DNA of 64,000 bases from Actinoplanes subtropicus (GTDB taxonomy: Bacteria; Actinomycetota; Actinomycetes; Mycobacteriales; Micromonosporaceae). Below are positions 44,383 through 51,044 of this stretch, piece after piece; the stretch's first letter is position 1; every line of letters starts with the position of its first letter. The notes beneath the pieces were generated by a model, which was not told the origin of the DNA, did not search any database, and worked only from the letters and a program-made list of their open reading frames with translations. The position numbers and the translations under genes are program-made. The stretch spans positions 124,001-188,000 of the forward strand of contig NZ_JOJL01000014.1 of the NCBI RefSeq assembly GCF_000721705.1. The letters are read 5' to 3'.

Positions 44383-44411
44383 TATCGTGTGCATATCGAA
44401 AAGCGGATACG
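44383..44411 (+). promoter_or_regulatory. Probable VanR box upstream of vanH1
   Basis: 29-bp element built from TATCG, then ATATCGAAAA, then ATACG at fixed spacing. Near-identical elements in the same orientation precede vanH2 (47895-47923) and vanY (48599-48627). In all three the box ends 33-34 nt before the start codon. The direct-repeat layout fits an OmpR/PhoB-family regulator such as VanR. Confidence 0.65.
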
Positions 44412-44444
44412 CGCGGACAACGTCATCCTCGTTTGACTGGCGAC

Positions 44445-45440
44445 ATGAGTTACCGCGAACCAGCACTTCCCCGGTTCCGGCCGCTGGCGTCGTCATGCTC
44501 CCCGGCCGTCGCCACGACCGGATTCACGATCTACGGATGCAGTCCCGCGGAGGCCGTTCTCTTCGACGAGCTGGCACCTCGCTTCGGTGTCCTGCCGACC
44601 ATCACCGCGGCGCCGGTCTCCGCGGCCAATGCCGAGCTGGCACTCGGCAACCGATGCGTCAGCGTCGGCCGTGACGCGCACGTCGCGAAGGGCACGCTTC
44701 GCGCACTCCGCCGCGTCGGCGTGCGGTACGTGTCGACCCGGAGCGTCGGCTACGACCACATCGATGTGGGGTACGCGGAAAGCGTCGGCATCACCGTCGG
44801 CGATGTCGGCTACTCGCCGGACGGCGTGGCCGATTACACCGTGATGCTGATGCTGATGACCCTGCGTCACGCGAGATCCGTGGTCCGGCGCATGGACGCC
44901 CACGACTACCGGCTGAACGACCTCCGCGGACGGGAACTCCGCGATCTGACCGTCGGGGTGATCGGAACCGGAGGTGTCGGCTCGGCCGTCATGGACCGGC
45001 TGTGGGGCTTCGGTTGTCTCGTACTGGCTCACGACGACTGTCCGGCTGCCTACGCCCACTACGTGCCGCTCGACGACCTGCTGCGACAGAGCGACATCGT
45101 GACGATCCACACCCCGCTCACCCCGGCGACCCGCCATCTGCTCGACGCTCGGCGCATCGCGCAGATGAAGCCGGGCGCGGTCGTCATCAATACCGGGCGC
45201 GGCGCGCTCCTCGACACCGAGGCTCTCGTCCTGGCGCTGGACAGCGGCCAATTGGGTGGTGCGGCACTGGACGTTCCCGAATACGAGAGCCCGGTGCTGT
45301 CCCGGCTGCGGGAAATGCCGAATGTGCTCATCAGCCCGCGGGTGGCTCACCACACCGATCGCGCGCTGAGTGACACGGTCGAGAACAGTCTCCTCAACTG
45401 CGTCGACTTCGAAAGCGGGAGGCACCCTCGACAGGGGTGA
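44445..45440 (+). CDS. VanH-like D-2-hydroxyacid dehydrogenase lacking the catalytic histidine
   Basis: About 332 residues, clearly a VanH paralogue (NAD motif GVIGTGGVGSAV, NTGRGALLDT with the substrate-site arginine upstream). Functional VanH reduces pyruvate to D-lactate for D-Ala-D-Lac precursors. Here the catalytic SPH motif reads ISPRVAHHTD (Arg299 instead of His), and the loop after the catalytic Glu is about 14 residues shorter than in vanH2. It should therefore be inactive or altered. Start at the ATG at 44445, 33 nt after a VanR-type box; the open frame begins at 44319 but homology starts later. It runs toward vanR with a 63-bp gap. Confidence 0.85.
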   Translation: MSYREPALPRFRPLASSCSPAVATTGFTIYGCSPAEAVLFDELAPRFGVLPTITAAPVSAANAELALGNRCVSVGRDAHVAKGTLRALRRVGVRYVSTRSVGYDHIDVGYAESVGITVGDVGYSPDGVADYTVMLMLMTLRHARSVVRRMDAHDYRLNDLRGRELRDLTVGVIGTGGVGSAVMDRLWGFGCLVLAHDDCPAAYAHYVPLDDLLRQSDIVTIHTPLTPATRHLLDARRIAQMKPGAVVINTGRGALLDTEALVLALDSGQLGGAALDVPEYESPVLSRLREMPNVLISPRVAHHTDRALSDTVENSLLNCVDFESGRHPRQG

Positions 45441-45490
45441 GGCTCACCAGCCGCGGCAGGAGAGGCTTTGGGTGGCATTGCGGTGACCCA

Positions 45491-45496
45491 TACTAT
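45491..45496 (+). promoter_or_regulatory. -10 element of vanR (probably leaderless mRNA)
   Basis: TACTAT, 7 nt before the vanR ATG. The same hexamer sits 6 nt before the GTG of the vanR remnant (48640), so it is conserved between copies. This spacing places the transcription start at or next to the start codon. I see no convincing -35 hexamer. Confidence 0.5.
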
Positions 45497-45503
45497 AGAT
45501 CCC

Positions 45504-46199
45504 ATGCGTGTGCTGGTCGTCGAGGACGAGGCCTACATGGCGGAAGCCATCCGCGACGGGCTCCGGCTGGAGGCGATCGCGGCCGACATCGCCCGGGACG
45601 GCGAGACCGCCCTGACGTTACTGAGCGACAACTCCTACGACATCGCCATCCTGGACCGCGACGTTCCCGGCCCGTCCGGCGACGAGATCGCCGAACGCAT
45701 CGTCGCCTCCGGCAGCGGCCTGCCCATTCTCATGCTCACCGCCGCCGACCGGCTGGACGACAAGGCCACCGGATTCGAACTCGGCGCCGACGACTACCTC
45801 ACCAAGCCGTTCGAACTGCGCGAACTCGTCCTCCGGTTGCGGGCGCTCAACCGCAGGCGAGCCCACAACCGGCCCCCCGTGTGGGAGATGGCAGGCCTGC
45901 GCCTGGACTCATTCCGCCGCGAGGTGTTCCGCGACGGCCGGTACGTCGCGCTCACCCGGAAACAGTTCGCCGTACTGGAGGTCCTGGTGGCCGCCGAAGG
46001 CGGCGTCATCAGCGCCGAGGAGCTGTTGGAACGGGCGTGGGACGGAAATGCCGACCCGTTCACCAACGCGGTTCGCATCACCGTCTCCGCACTGCGAAAA
46101 CGTCTCGGCGAACCGTGGATCATCGCCACGGTGCCGGGCGTCGGCTACCGCATCGACTTGACGCGCGATGCCGACGGCCCGGGAGACCAAGGTGCCTAG
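45504..46199 (+). CDS. vanR: VanR-type OmpR-family response regulator
   Basis: About 231 residues. Receiver domain with MRVLVVEDE, phospho-acceptor aspartate in AILDRDVPG and DDYLTKPF; winged-helix DNA-binding domain with TRKQFAVLEVL and TVPGVGYRID. VanR activates the vanHAX and vanY promoters when phosphorylated by VanS. I use the ATG at 45504, where the receiver begins and a -10 element sits 7 nt upstream. Unlike the usual vanR-vanS pair, it is separated from vanS by 2.5 kb, and a deleted second vanR stands next to vanS. All key residues are present, so this should be the working regulator. Confidence 0.9.
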   Translation: MRVLVVEDEAYMAEAIRDGLRLEAIAADIARDGETALTLLSDNSYDIAILDRDVPGPSGDEIAERIVASGSGLPILMLTAADRLDDKATGFELGADDYLTKPFELRELVLRLRALNRRRAHNRPPVWEMAGLRLDSFRREVFRDGRYVALTRKQFAVLEVLVAAEGGVISAEELLERAWDGNADPFTNAVRITVSALRKRLGEPWIIATVPGVGYRIDLTRDADGPGDQGA

Positions 46200-46217
46200 G
46201 TGGCGCCCGGCCGCGAG

Positions 46218-46856
46218 CTATCCTCGCTCTCGCCGCTGATCGACGGGCACCACGATCGGGAAATCAAAATATTCGTCGGGATAGGGCTCGTTCTCCAGCG
46301 AGTAGTGCCACCACTCGTAGGGGTACCGGACGAACCCGCTGCTCTCCATGATGGAGCAGATCAATTCGCGGTTCTTCGCCTCGGCCGGCGTGATTCCGGC
46401 AGCTCCGTGATGAGAGATCGGATCCATCAGGTCGTGGTCGCCGCCCATCGGGACGAGTTCACCGGTGGCCAGGACGTAGAGGGTCAGGTCGACGGTACTG
46501 CCCCTGCTGTGACCCGACTTGGCCGCCACGTACCCTTTGTCGAACATCTCGGGCCGGGTGATGTTCGGATAGTGCCGGAGCTTCGTCCGGCCGTCCTCCG
46601 GCTGTTGTGCCCAGCGCAGAAAGCAGTCTACGGCGCGCTGCGGCCGGTAACCGTCCCAGAGAACCAGGCCGAAGCCGAGGGACGCGGCCCTCTTCTGTGC
46701 GTCGTCCAGTGCCGAGCACAACGCGGTCGTACCGACGATGCGATTGGACAGGTAGCCGTCGACGGGTTTGCCGGTGAAGTTGTCCCAGGTGGCGTACTTG
46801 GCATCCCACCGTATTCCCGGTACCAACTCGTCCACGAAGGCGAATTCATTTTTCAT
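46218..46856 (-). CDS. vanX: VanX D-Ala-D-Ala dipeptidase
   Basis: Zinc-dependent dipeptidase of 212 residues with SGHSRGSTVDLTL (Zn-binding His and Asp), EWWHYSLE (catalytic Glu, Zn His) and the substrate arginine region WDGYRPQRAVD. It destroys the D-Ala-D-Ala dipeptide so that only modified precursors reach peptidoglycan, giving glycopeptide self-resistance. Cytoplasmic. The ATG overlaps the vanH2 stop as ATGA, so both are translated together. In standard vanHAX operons the D-Ala-D-Lac ligase gene vanA lies between H and X; here it is absent. It converges with vanR, 18 bp away. Confidence 0.95.
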   Translation of the reverse strand: MKNEFAFVDELVPGIRWDAKYATWDNFTGKPVDGYLSNRIVGTTALCSALDDAQKRAASLGFGLVLWDGYRPQRAVDCFLRWAQQPEDGRTKLRHYPNITRPEMFDKGYVAAKSGHSRGSTVDLTLYVLATGELVPMGGDHDLMDPISHHGAAGITPAEAKNRELICSIMESSGFVRYPYEWWHYSLENEPYPDEYFDFPIVVPVDQRRERG

Positions 46857-47860
46857 CGGTTCCCCGTTTCGAAGTCGATGCAGTTGACAATACTGTTCTC
46901 GACGGTGTCCCGCAGAGCGTGGTCGGTGTAGAAAGCCAGGTGCGGGCTGATGAGCACGTTCGGCATGCCTTGCAGCCGCAGGAGCTCCTTGTTTTCGATC
47001 GGCCCGCCGCGGCGGTCGACGTAGAAGATGCCCTCCTCGCCTTCGATGACGTCCAGCGCCGCGCCACCCAGTTGTTCGCTCTCGAGCGCCGCGATGAGCG
47101 CCCCGGTGTCGATGAGCGAGCCACGCCCGGTGTTGATGACGTATGCGCCTTTCCGCATGCGGGCGATACTTTGCCGATCAAGGAGGTGGTGCGTTTCGGG
47201 GGTCAGCGGGGTGTGCAGTGTGACAATGTCACTCTCCCGCAGCAACTCGTCGAGCGGGACGTAATGGGCGGAGGTCGCCGGGGTGCTGTCGTGGGCGAGC
47301 ACCAGGCAGCCGAAACCCAGGAGTCGGTCTATCACCGCGGAGCCGATGCGTCCGGTTCCGACGACCCCGACGGTCAGATCTCGCAGTTCTTTCCCCCGTT
47401 TGTCGCCCAGCCTGTAGTCATGGGCGTCCGTGCGGCGGATCATGGACTTCACCTGACGGACGGCCATCAGCATGAGCATCAGCGTATAGTCGGCCACGCT
47501 GTCCGGCGAGTAGACGACATTACCGACCGTGATACCGAGACTCTGGGCATAGCCCACGTCGATGTGATTGCGGCCGATGCTTCGGGTCGAAATGTACTCG
47601 ACACCGACTCGACTCAGTGCACGCAGCGTGCCGTCGGTGATGCGAGTCTTATGACCGATGCTGATGCACCGATTTCCCCGCGCCAGCTCGGCGTTGGCCT
47701 CCGATGCCGGCGCATCCGTGATCGTCAGGACCACGCCGAAGCGCGGCGCCAGTTCGCGGAACAAGGCGGCCTCGTCCGGGCCGCATCCGTACAGGGTGAC
47801 TCCTGTCCCCGAGACGACCGGGTGGCACGACGAGGGCAGGTCTCGGGTTCGTACGGTCAT
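46853..47860 (-). CDS. vanH: VanH D-lactate dehydrogenase
   Basis: D-2-hydroxyacid dehydrogenase of 335 residues with VGVVGTGRIGSAV (NAD site), NTGRGSLIDT, catalytic Glu in DVIEGEEGIF and catalytic His in ISPHLAFYTD. It reduces pyruvate to D-lactate for synthesis of D-Ala-D-Lac. A VanR-type box lies 34 nt before its ATG, and it is followed directly, with a 4-nt overlap, by vanX. All catalytic residues are present, unlike the paralogue at 44445. N-terminus starts MTVRTRDLPSSCHP, with homology from VTLYGCGPDEAALF. Good family match in length and motif order. Confidence 0.94.
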   Translation of the reverse strand: MTVRTRDLPSSCHPVVSGTGVTLYGCGPDEAALFRELAPRFGVVLTITDAPASEANAELARGNRCISIGHKTRITDGTLRALSRVGVEYISTRSIGRNHIDVGYAQSLGITVGNVVYSPDSVADYTLMLMLMAVRQVKSMIRRTDAHDYRLGDKRGKELRDLTVGVVGTGRIGSAVIDRLLGFGCLVLAHDSTPATSAHYVPLDELLRESDIVTLHTPLTPETHHLLDRQSIARMRKGAYVINTGRGSLIDTGALIAALESEQLGGAALDVIEGEEGIFYVDRRGGPIENKELLRLQGMPNVLISPHLAFYTDHALRDTVENSIVNCIDFETGNR

Positions 47861-47894
47861 CTTTTCAAGTAGAGAGAAGACGATGTTGCCGGGG

Positions 47895-47923
47895 CGTATG
47901 CGGTTTTCGATATGCCGACGATA
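47895..47923 (-). promoter_or_regulatory. Probable VanR box upstream of vanH2-vanX
   Basis: Minus-strand copy of the 29-bp TATCG...ATATCGAAAA...ATACG element, ending 34 nt before the vanH2 ATG. It matches the vanH1 box in orientation and spacing. GGCAAC-like bases just downstream recur before vanY. Confidence 0.7.
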
Positions 47924-47946
47924 CGTTCAGGTCACCCACGATATGG

Positions 47947-48564
47947 TCAGCTGCCCATCCTCGGATCCTGGGCGGCGTCGGCGTACTGGGCGGGGCAGCC
48001 CCGGCCGATCGCGCCCGGGCGAAGCTCGAAATGCCAGGGCTCGTTGGCATAGATCTGGCACAGCCCATAACCGGTGCCGTGTTCGGACAGCCAGCTCTCG
48101 GCGGTGTCGGGCCCGATGTCGACCGCGTCGCCCGACACGTGGGCCGACTTGTTCACCGGCGCCACCCACCGGGCCGCCGCCTGCTCCGAGCCGTACTTCG
48201 CGATTGCCTCGCGCAACAGCCGATCCTGGTACGCCGGGGCTCGCCACCCGCTGTTGACCTGGAATTTCACGCCGTCCCGGGCAGCGTCCCCGGCCGCCGT
48301 TCGCAGGGCGTGCAGCAGATCGGGATCGAGGTTGGCCACGCCCGGATAGCGGTCGTCGAACACCGTCACGCCGGCCGGGAGGCCGCCCTCCGCCTCGGCG
48401 GCCGTGCCGCCATGGCCACGCACCAGATCGCCGAACGTGGCCACCGCCGGGCCGGTCGACAGGTATGCCAGGAACGCCAGCAGCACCATGACGACGACGA
48501 CGGTGGCGACACCCGGCGCGGTGATCGCCGGGCGCATGGCTCGGGCAGTCCGCATGCGACTCAT
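47947..48564 (-). CDS. vanY: VanY-type D,D-carboxypeptidase
   Basis: About 205 residues: an N-terminal transmembrane segment (VVVVMVLLAFLAYLS) and an outside peptidase M15B domain with KSAHVSGDAVDIG (Zn His, Asp) and EPWHFEL (catalytic Glu, Zn His). It trims the terminal D-Ala from pentapeptide precursors, lowering glycopeptide binding; VanYn in Nonomuraea does this job alone. I use the ATG at 48564, 34 nt after a VanR-type box; the longer frame to 48807 overlaps the vanR remnant and is not supported. It precedes vanH2-vanX on the same strand but has its own box. Confidence 0.92.
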   Translation of the reverse strand: MSRMRTARAMRPAITAPGVATVVVVMVLLAFLAYLSTGPAVATFGDLVRGHGGTAAEAEGGLPAGVTVFDDRYPGVANLDPDLLHALRTAAGDAARDGVKFQVNSGWRAPAYQDRLLREAIAKYGSEQAAARWVAPVNKSAHVSGDAVDIGPDTAESWLSEHGTGYGLCQIYANEPWHFELRPGAIGRGCPAQYADAAQDPRMGS

Positions 48565-48598
48565 GCCAGTGATTTCACACCTGGTGCCGTTGCCGGCC

Positions 48599-48627
48599 CG
48601 TATGCGAATTCCGATACCTCGGCGATA
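48599..48627 (-). promoter_or_regulatory. Probable VanR box upstream of vanY (divergent from vanR remnant and vanS)
   Basis: Third copy of the 29-bp element, slightly diverged (TATCG...TATCGGAA...CATACG), ending 34 nt before the vanY ATG. It lies in the 87-bp divergent region, so bound VanR could also affect the vanS promoter. Confidence 0.65.
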
Positions 48628-48639
48628 TGGCACGGCTCC

Positions 48640-48645
48640 TACTAT
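48640..48645 (+). promoter_or_regulatory. -10 element before vanR remnant and vanS
   Basis: TACTAT, 6 nt before the GTG of the vanR remnant, the same arrangement as at the intact vanR. It may now serve vanS alone. Confidence 0.45.
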
Positions 48646-48651
48646 CGGATG

Positions 48652-48774
48652 GTGCGCGTACTGATCGTGGAGGACGAGCTGCACCTGGCCGAAGCCGTTC
48701 GGGACGGGCCACGGCTGGAGTCGATCGCGGGCGCTCCACCGGAGCCGGAGCGCGAGGGCGCCGACCGTGGATAG
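48652..48774 (+). pseudogene. vanR remnant (internally deleted response regulator)
   Basis: A 40-codon frame that starts VRVLIVEDELHLAEAVRDG, matching the first ~26 residues of vanR. It then jumps to a short charged end (PEPEREGADRG) typical of the tail just before vanS; about 190 residues, including the phospho-acceptor and all of the DNA-binding domain, are missing. Its stop overlaps the vanS GTG start. Promoter and start context are conserved with the intact vanR at 45504, so this was a full vanR-vanS operon that lost its regulator by internal deletion. Confidence 0.8.
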
Positions 48775-49942
48775 GGCGCCGGGCTGGAGCGTCCGCCTCA
48801 AGCTCACCCTCAGCTACGCGGGCTTCCTCATGCTCGCCGGCACCCTGCTCCTCGGCGTCGTCTGGGTTTTCCTGTTGCGGTACGTGCCCGACGTGCCCGG
48901 CTCTCCGCCGCTGGATCTCAACGGACACACCGTACAAGGTCCCGGGCCCCCCGCCCTTCAGGGTCCCAGCCGCCACGACCTGCTCGGCGCCTTCGTCCCG
49001 CGCGCCGCGGAGGTGCTGTTGTTCCTGCTGGTGTTCGGTGTGCTGGGCGGGTGGATCATGGCCGGCCGCATGCTCGCGCCGGTGACCCGGATCACCGAGG
49101 CCACCCGGGTGGCCGGGACCGGATCGCTCGCCCACCGGGTCCGGCTGCCCGGTCGCAACGACGAGCTCCGCGAGCTCGCCGACGCCTTCGACTCCATGCT
49201 GGACCGTCTCGAGGCGCACGTGGCCGAGCAGCGGCGCTTCGCCGCAAACGCCTCGCACGAGCTGCGCACCCCGCTCTCGATCACGAAGACGCTGCTCGAC
49301 GTGGTTCGTCAGGACCCCAGCCGGGTCACCGGCGAGGTGATCGACCGGCTGTATGACGTCAACGCCCGCGCGATCGCGCTCACCGAAGCGTTGCTCATGC
49401 TCAGCCGCGCCGATCAGCGCTCCTTCGCGCGAGAGCGGGTGGATCTGTCGCTCGTCGCCGAGGAGGCCGCCGAGACACTGCTGGCCGTCGCGGAGAAGTA
49501 CGACACCAGCATCGAGACCTCGGGTGAGGTGGCCCATGCCATCGGCTCGCCCGCCCTGCTGCTGCAACTGACCACGAACCTCGTCCAGAACGCCATCGTC
49601 CACAACCTGCCCAGGGAGGGGTCGGTGTGGGTCACCACCGGCACTCTCGATCGGAGCGTCGCGCTCACCGTGGAGAACACCGGCGAGGAGCTCTCCCCCG
49701 AATTGATCTCGACGCTCACCGAACCGTTCCAGCGTGGCACCGAACGCATCCGGGCCGTCCACGCCGGTGTCGGCCTCGGTCTGGCGATCGTCAAAGCCAT
49801 CGTCAACGCACACGACGGAACTCTTGCCCTCACTCCGCGTGCCGGTGGGGGTCTGTGCGTCACGGTGCGGTTGCCCGCCGCCCCACCGCCGGATCTCGAC
49901 GTCCGGCGCCTCCCGCCCGGGTCGCGCCGCCGGTCCGGATGA
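48767..49942 (+). CDS. vanS: VanS-type sensor histidine kinase
   Basis: Membrane histidine kinase of 391 residues: two transmembrane segments (about 13-38 and 82-100) with a short outside loop of about 45 residues between, then HAMP, H-box SHELRTPLS, N-box NLVQNAIVHN and G-box GVGLGLAIV. It phosphorylates VanR in response to glycopeptide or its effect on the wall; in actinomycetes direct glycopeptide sensing through the outside loop has been shown. GTG start overlaps the vanR remnant stop, so it is still translationally coupled to the relict. Its real partner should be the intact VanR at 45504. Confidence 0.9.
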   Translation: MDRAPGWSVRLKLTLSYAGFLMLAGTLLLGVVWVFLLRYVPDVPGSPPLDLNGHTVQGPGPPALQGPSRHDLLGAFVPRAAEVLLFLLVFGVLGGWIMAGRMLAPVTRITEATRVAGTGSLAHRVRLPGRNDELRELADAFDSMLDRLEAHVAEQRRFAANASHELRTPLSITKTLLDVVRQDPSRVTGEVIDRLYDVNARAIALTEALLMLSRADQRSFARERVDLSLVAEEAAETLLAVAEKYDTSIETSGEVAHAIGSPALLLQLTTNLVQNAIVHNLPREGSVWVTTGTLDRSVALTVENTGEELSPELISTLTEPFQRGTERIRAVHAGVGLGLAIVKAIVNAHDGTLALTPRAGGGLCVTVRLPAAPPPDLDVRRLPPGSRRRSG

Positions 49943-49963
49943 GGCGCCCCGACGGGTGGATGG

Positions 49964-51040
49964 TCACGCCAGCATGGCCTGCCCGGCGAACTCGGCGCCG
50001 CCGGGCAGCACGAAGTAGTAGCCGCCGCCGAACGGCCGGACGAACCTCTCCAGCGCCTCGCCGGCCAGCCCGCGCTGGATGGCCGCGAAGCCCACCTCCA
50101 GGTCCCGCTGGAAGCAGACGAAGATCTGGCCGGTGTCCGTCTCGGCGAGGCGGTACGAGTGACCGCGGCGCAGGATCGGCCTGACCCGTCCGCTGTGCGG
50201 GTAGGCGCGGCGGATGTGCGCGTCGAGCGGGATGACCGCGCCCTTCGGGTCGGCCGCGAATCGGGGCACGTCCTTCTCGCCGGACTCGCCGAGCACGGCA
50301 CCGGTGTCTCGGCGCCGCCCGATGACTCGTTCCTGGACCCGCGTGGGTTGCGCGTCCCAGGCCGCCACCGCCAGGCGGATCAGCCGCACGACCTGATACG
50401 TGCCGCCCCTGCACCAGGCCGGCTCCTCGTCGTACGGCTGGACCCACACGCACCTGTCCATCAACTCGGCGTTCGTCGTGTCGGGGTTGCCGACTCCCTC
50501 CTTGAATCCCAGGAGGTTGCGTTCGCCGTGCGTGCCGGATATCCGCCACCGTGCCTTGAGGTGCGGCTGCCTCCTGGCCAGCACGGCGGCGATCGCCTGC
50601 CGGCTGTCCGCGCCCACCTGCACGAGCAGGTCGCCGTGGCACCACCGGGGATCCAGCACGTCGTTGCGGAAGGACGGCATCGGCGTCAGCAGTCGCGGGC
50701 GCGCGATGCCGAACCTGGCGTCGAACAGCGACGCGCCCGCGGCGATCGTCATGGTCACGCCGGGCGCCGGCGCGCTCAACGCCCGGAGGGCCTCGGCGAG
50801 CTCCGCCCGGTCCCGTGTCGTCACATCGAATGCGACAAACTCCGTCTCGGTACGTGCGGGCTCCACCACGCCGGATTGGCGGTCGACGACCGGCCGCACC
50901 GGCGCGGCGGCGTTCGGCGCCCCGGCCCGATCGGGCGCCCCGCACCCGGCGAGCCCGGCCAGCCCCGCGGCGCCGAGCAGCAGTGCCCGCCGGTCGACGG
51001 CCTGGCCCGCCGGGCGGCCGGCGTCCTCGTTCTCGGACAA
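49964..51040 (-). CDS. Tat-exported DyP-type (EfeB-like) haem peroxidase with GxxEG motif
   Basis: Protein of 358 residues. The N-terminus has a twin-arginine signal (DRRALLLGAAGLAGLAGCG) with a possible lipobox cysteine. DyP domain with haem-ligand histidine region HIRRAYPHSGR and conserved late motif GYYFVLPGG. The family's GxxDG catalytic motif reads GFKEGVGNP, i.e. Glu181 in place of the distal Asp. EfeB-type DyPs act outside the membrane on haem or dyes. The start is a TTG at 51040, 4 bp after the beta-propeller gene stop; no better start fits the signal peptide. It converges with vanS. Any link to the glycopeptide is unknown. Confidence 0.85.
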   Translation of the reverse strand: MSENEDAGRPAGQAVDRRALLLGAAGLAGLAGCGAPDRAGAPNAAAPVRPVVDRQSGVVEPARTETEFVAFDVTTRDRAELAEALRALSAPAPGVTMTIAAGASLFDARFGIARPRLLTPMPSFRNDVLDPRWCHGDLLVQVGADSRQAIAAVLARRQPHLKARWRISGTHGERNLLGFKEGVGNPDTTNAELMDRCVWVQPYDEEPAWCRGGTYQVVRLIRLAVAAWDAQPTRVQERVIGRRRDTGAVLGESGEKDVPRFAADPKGAVIPLDAHIRRAYPHSGRVRPILRRGHSYRLAETDTGQIFVCFQRDLEVGFAAIQRGLAGEALERFVRPFGGGYYFVLPGGAEFAGQAMLA

Positions 51041-51044
51041 CGGG

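Noticed and set aside
46200..46217. Shared terminator between convergent vanR and vanX
   Set aside because: The 18-bp gap holds no stable hairpin with a T-run that I can see.
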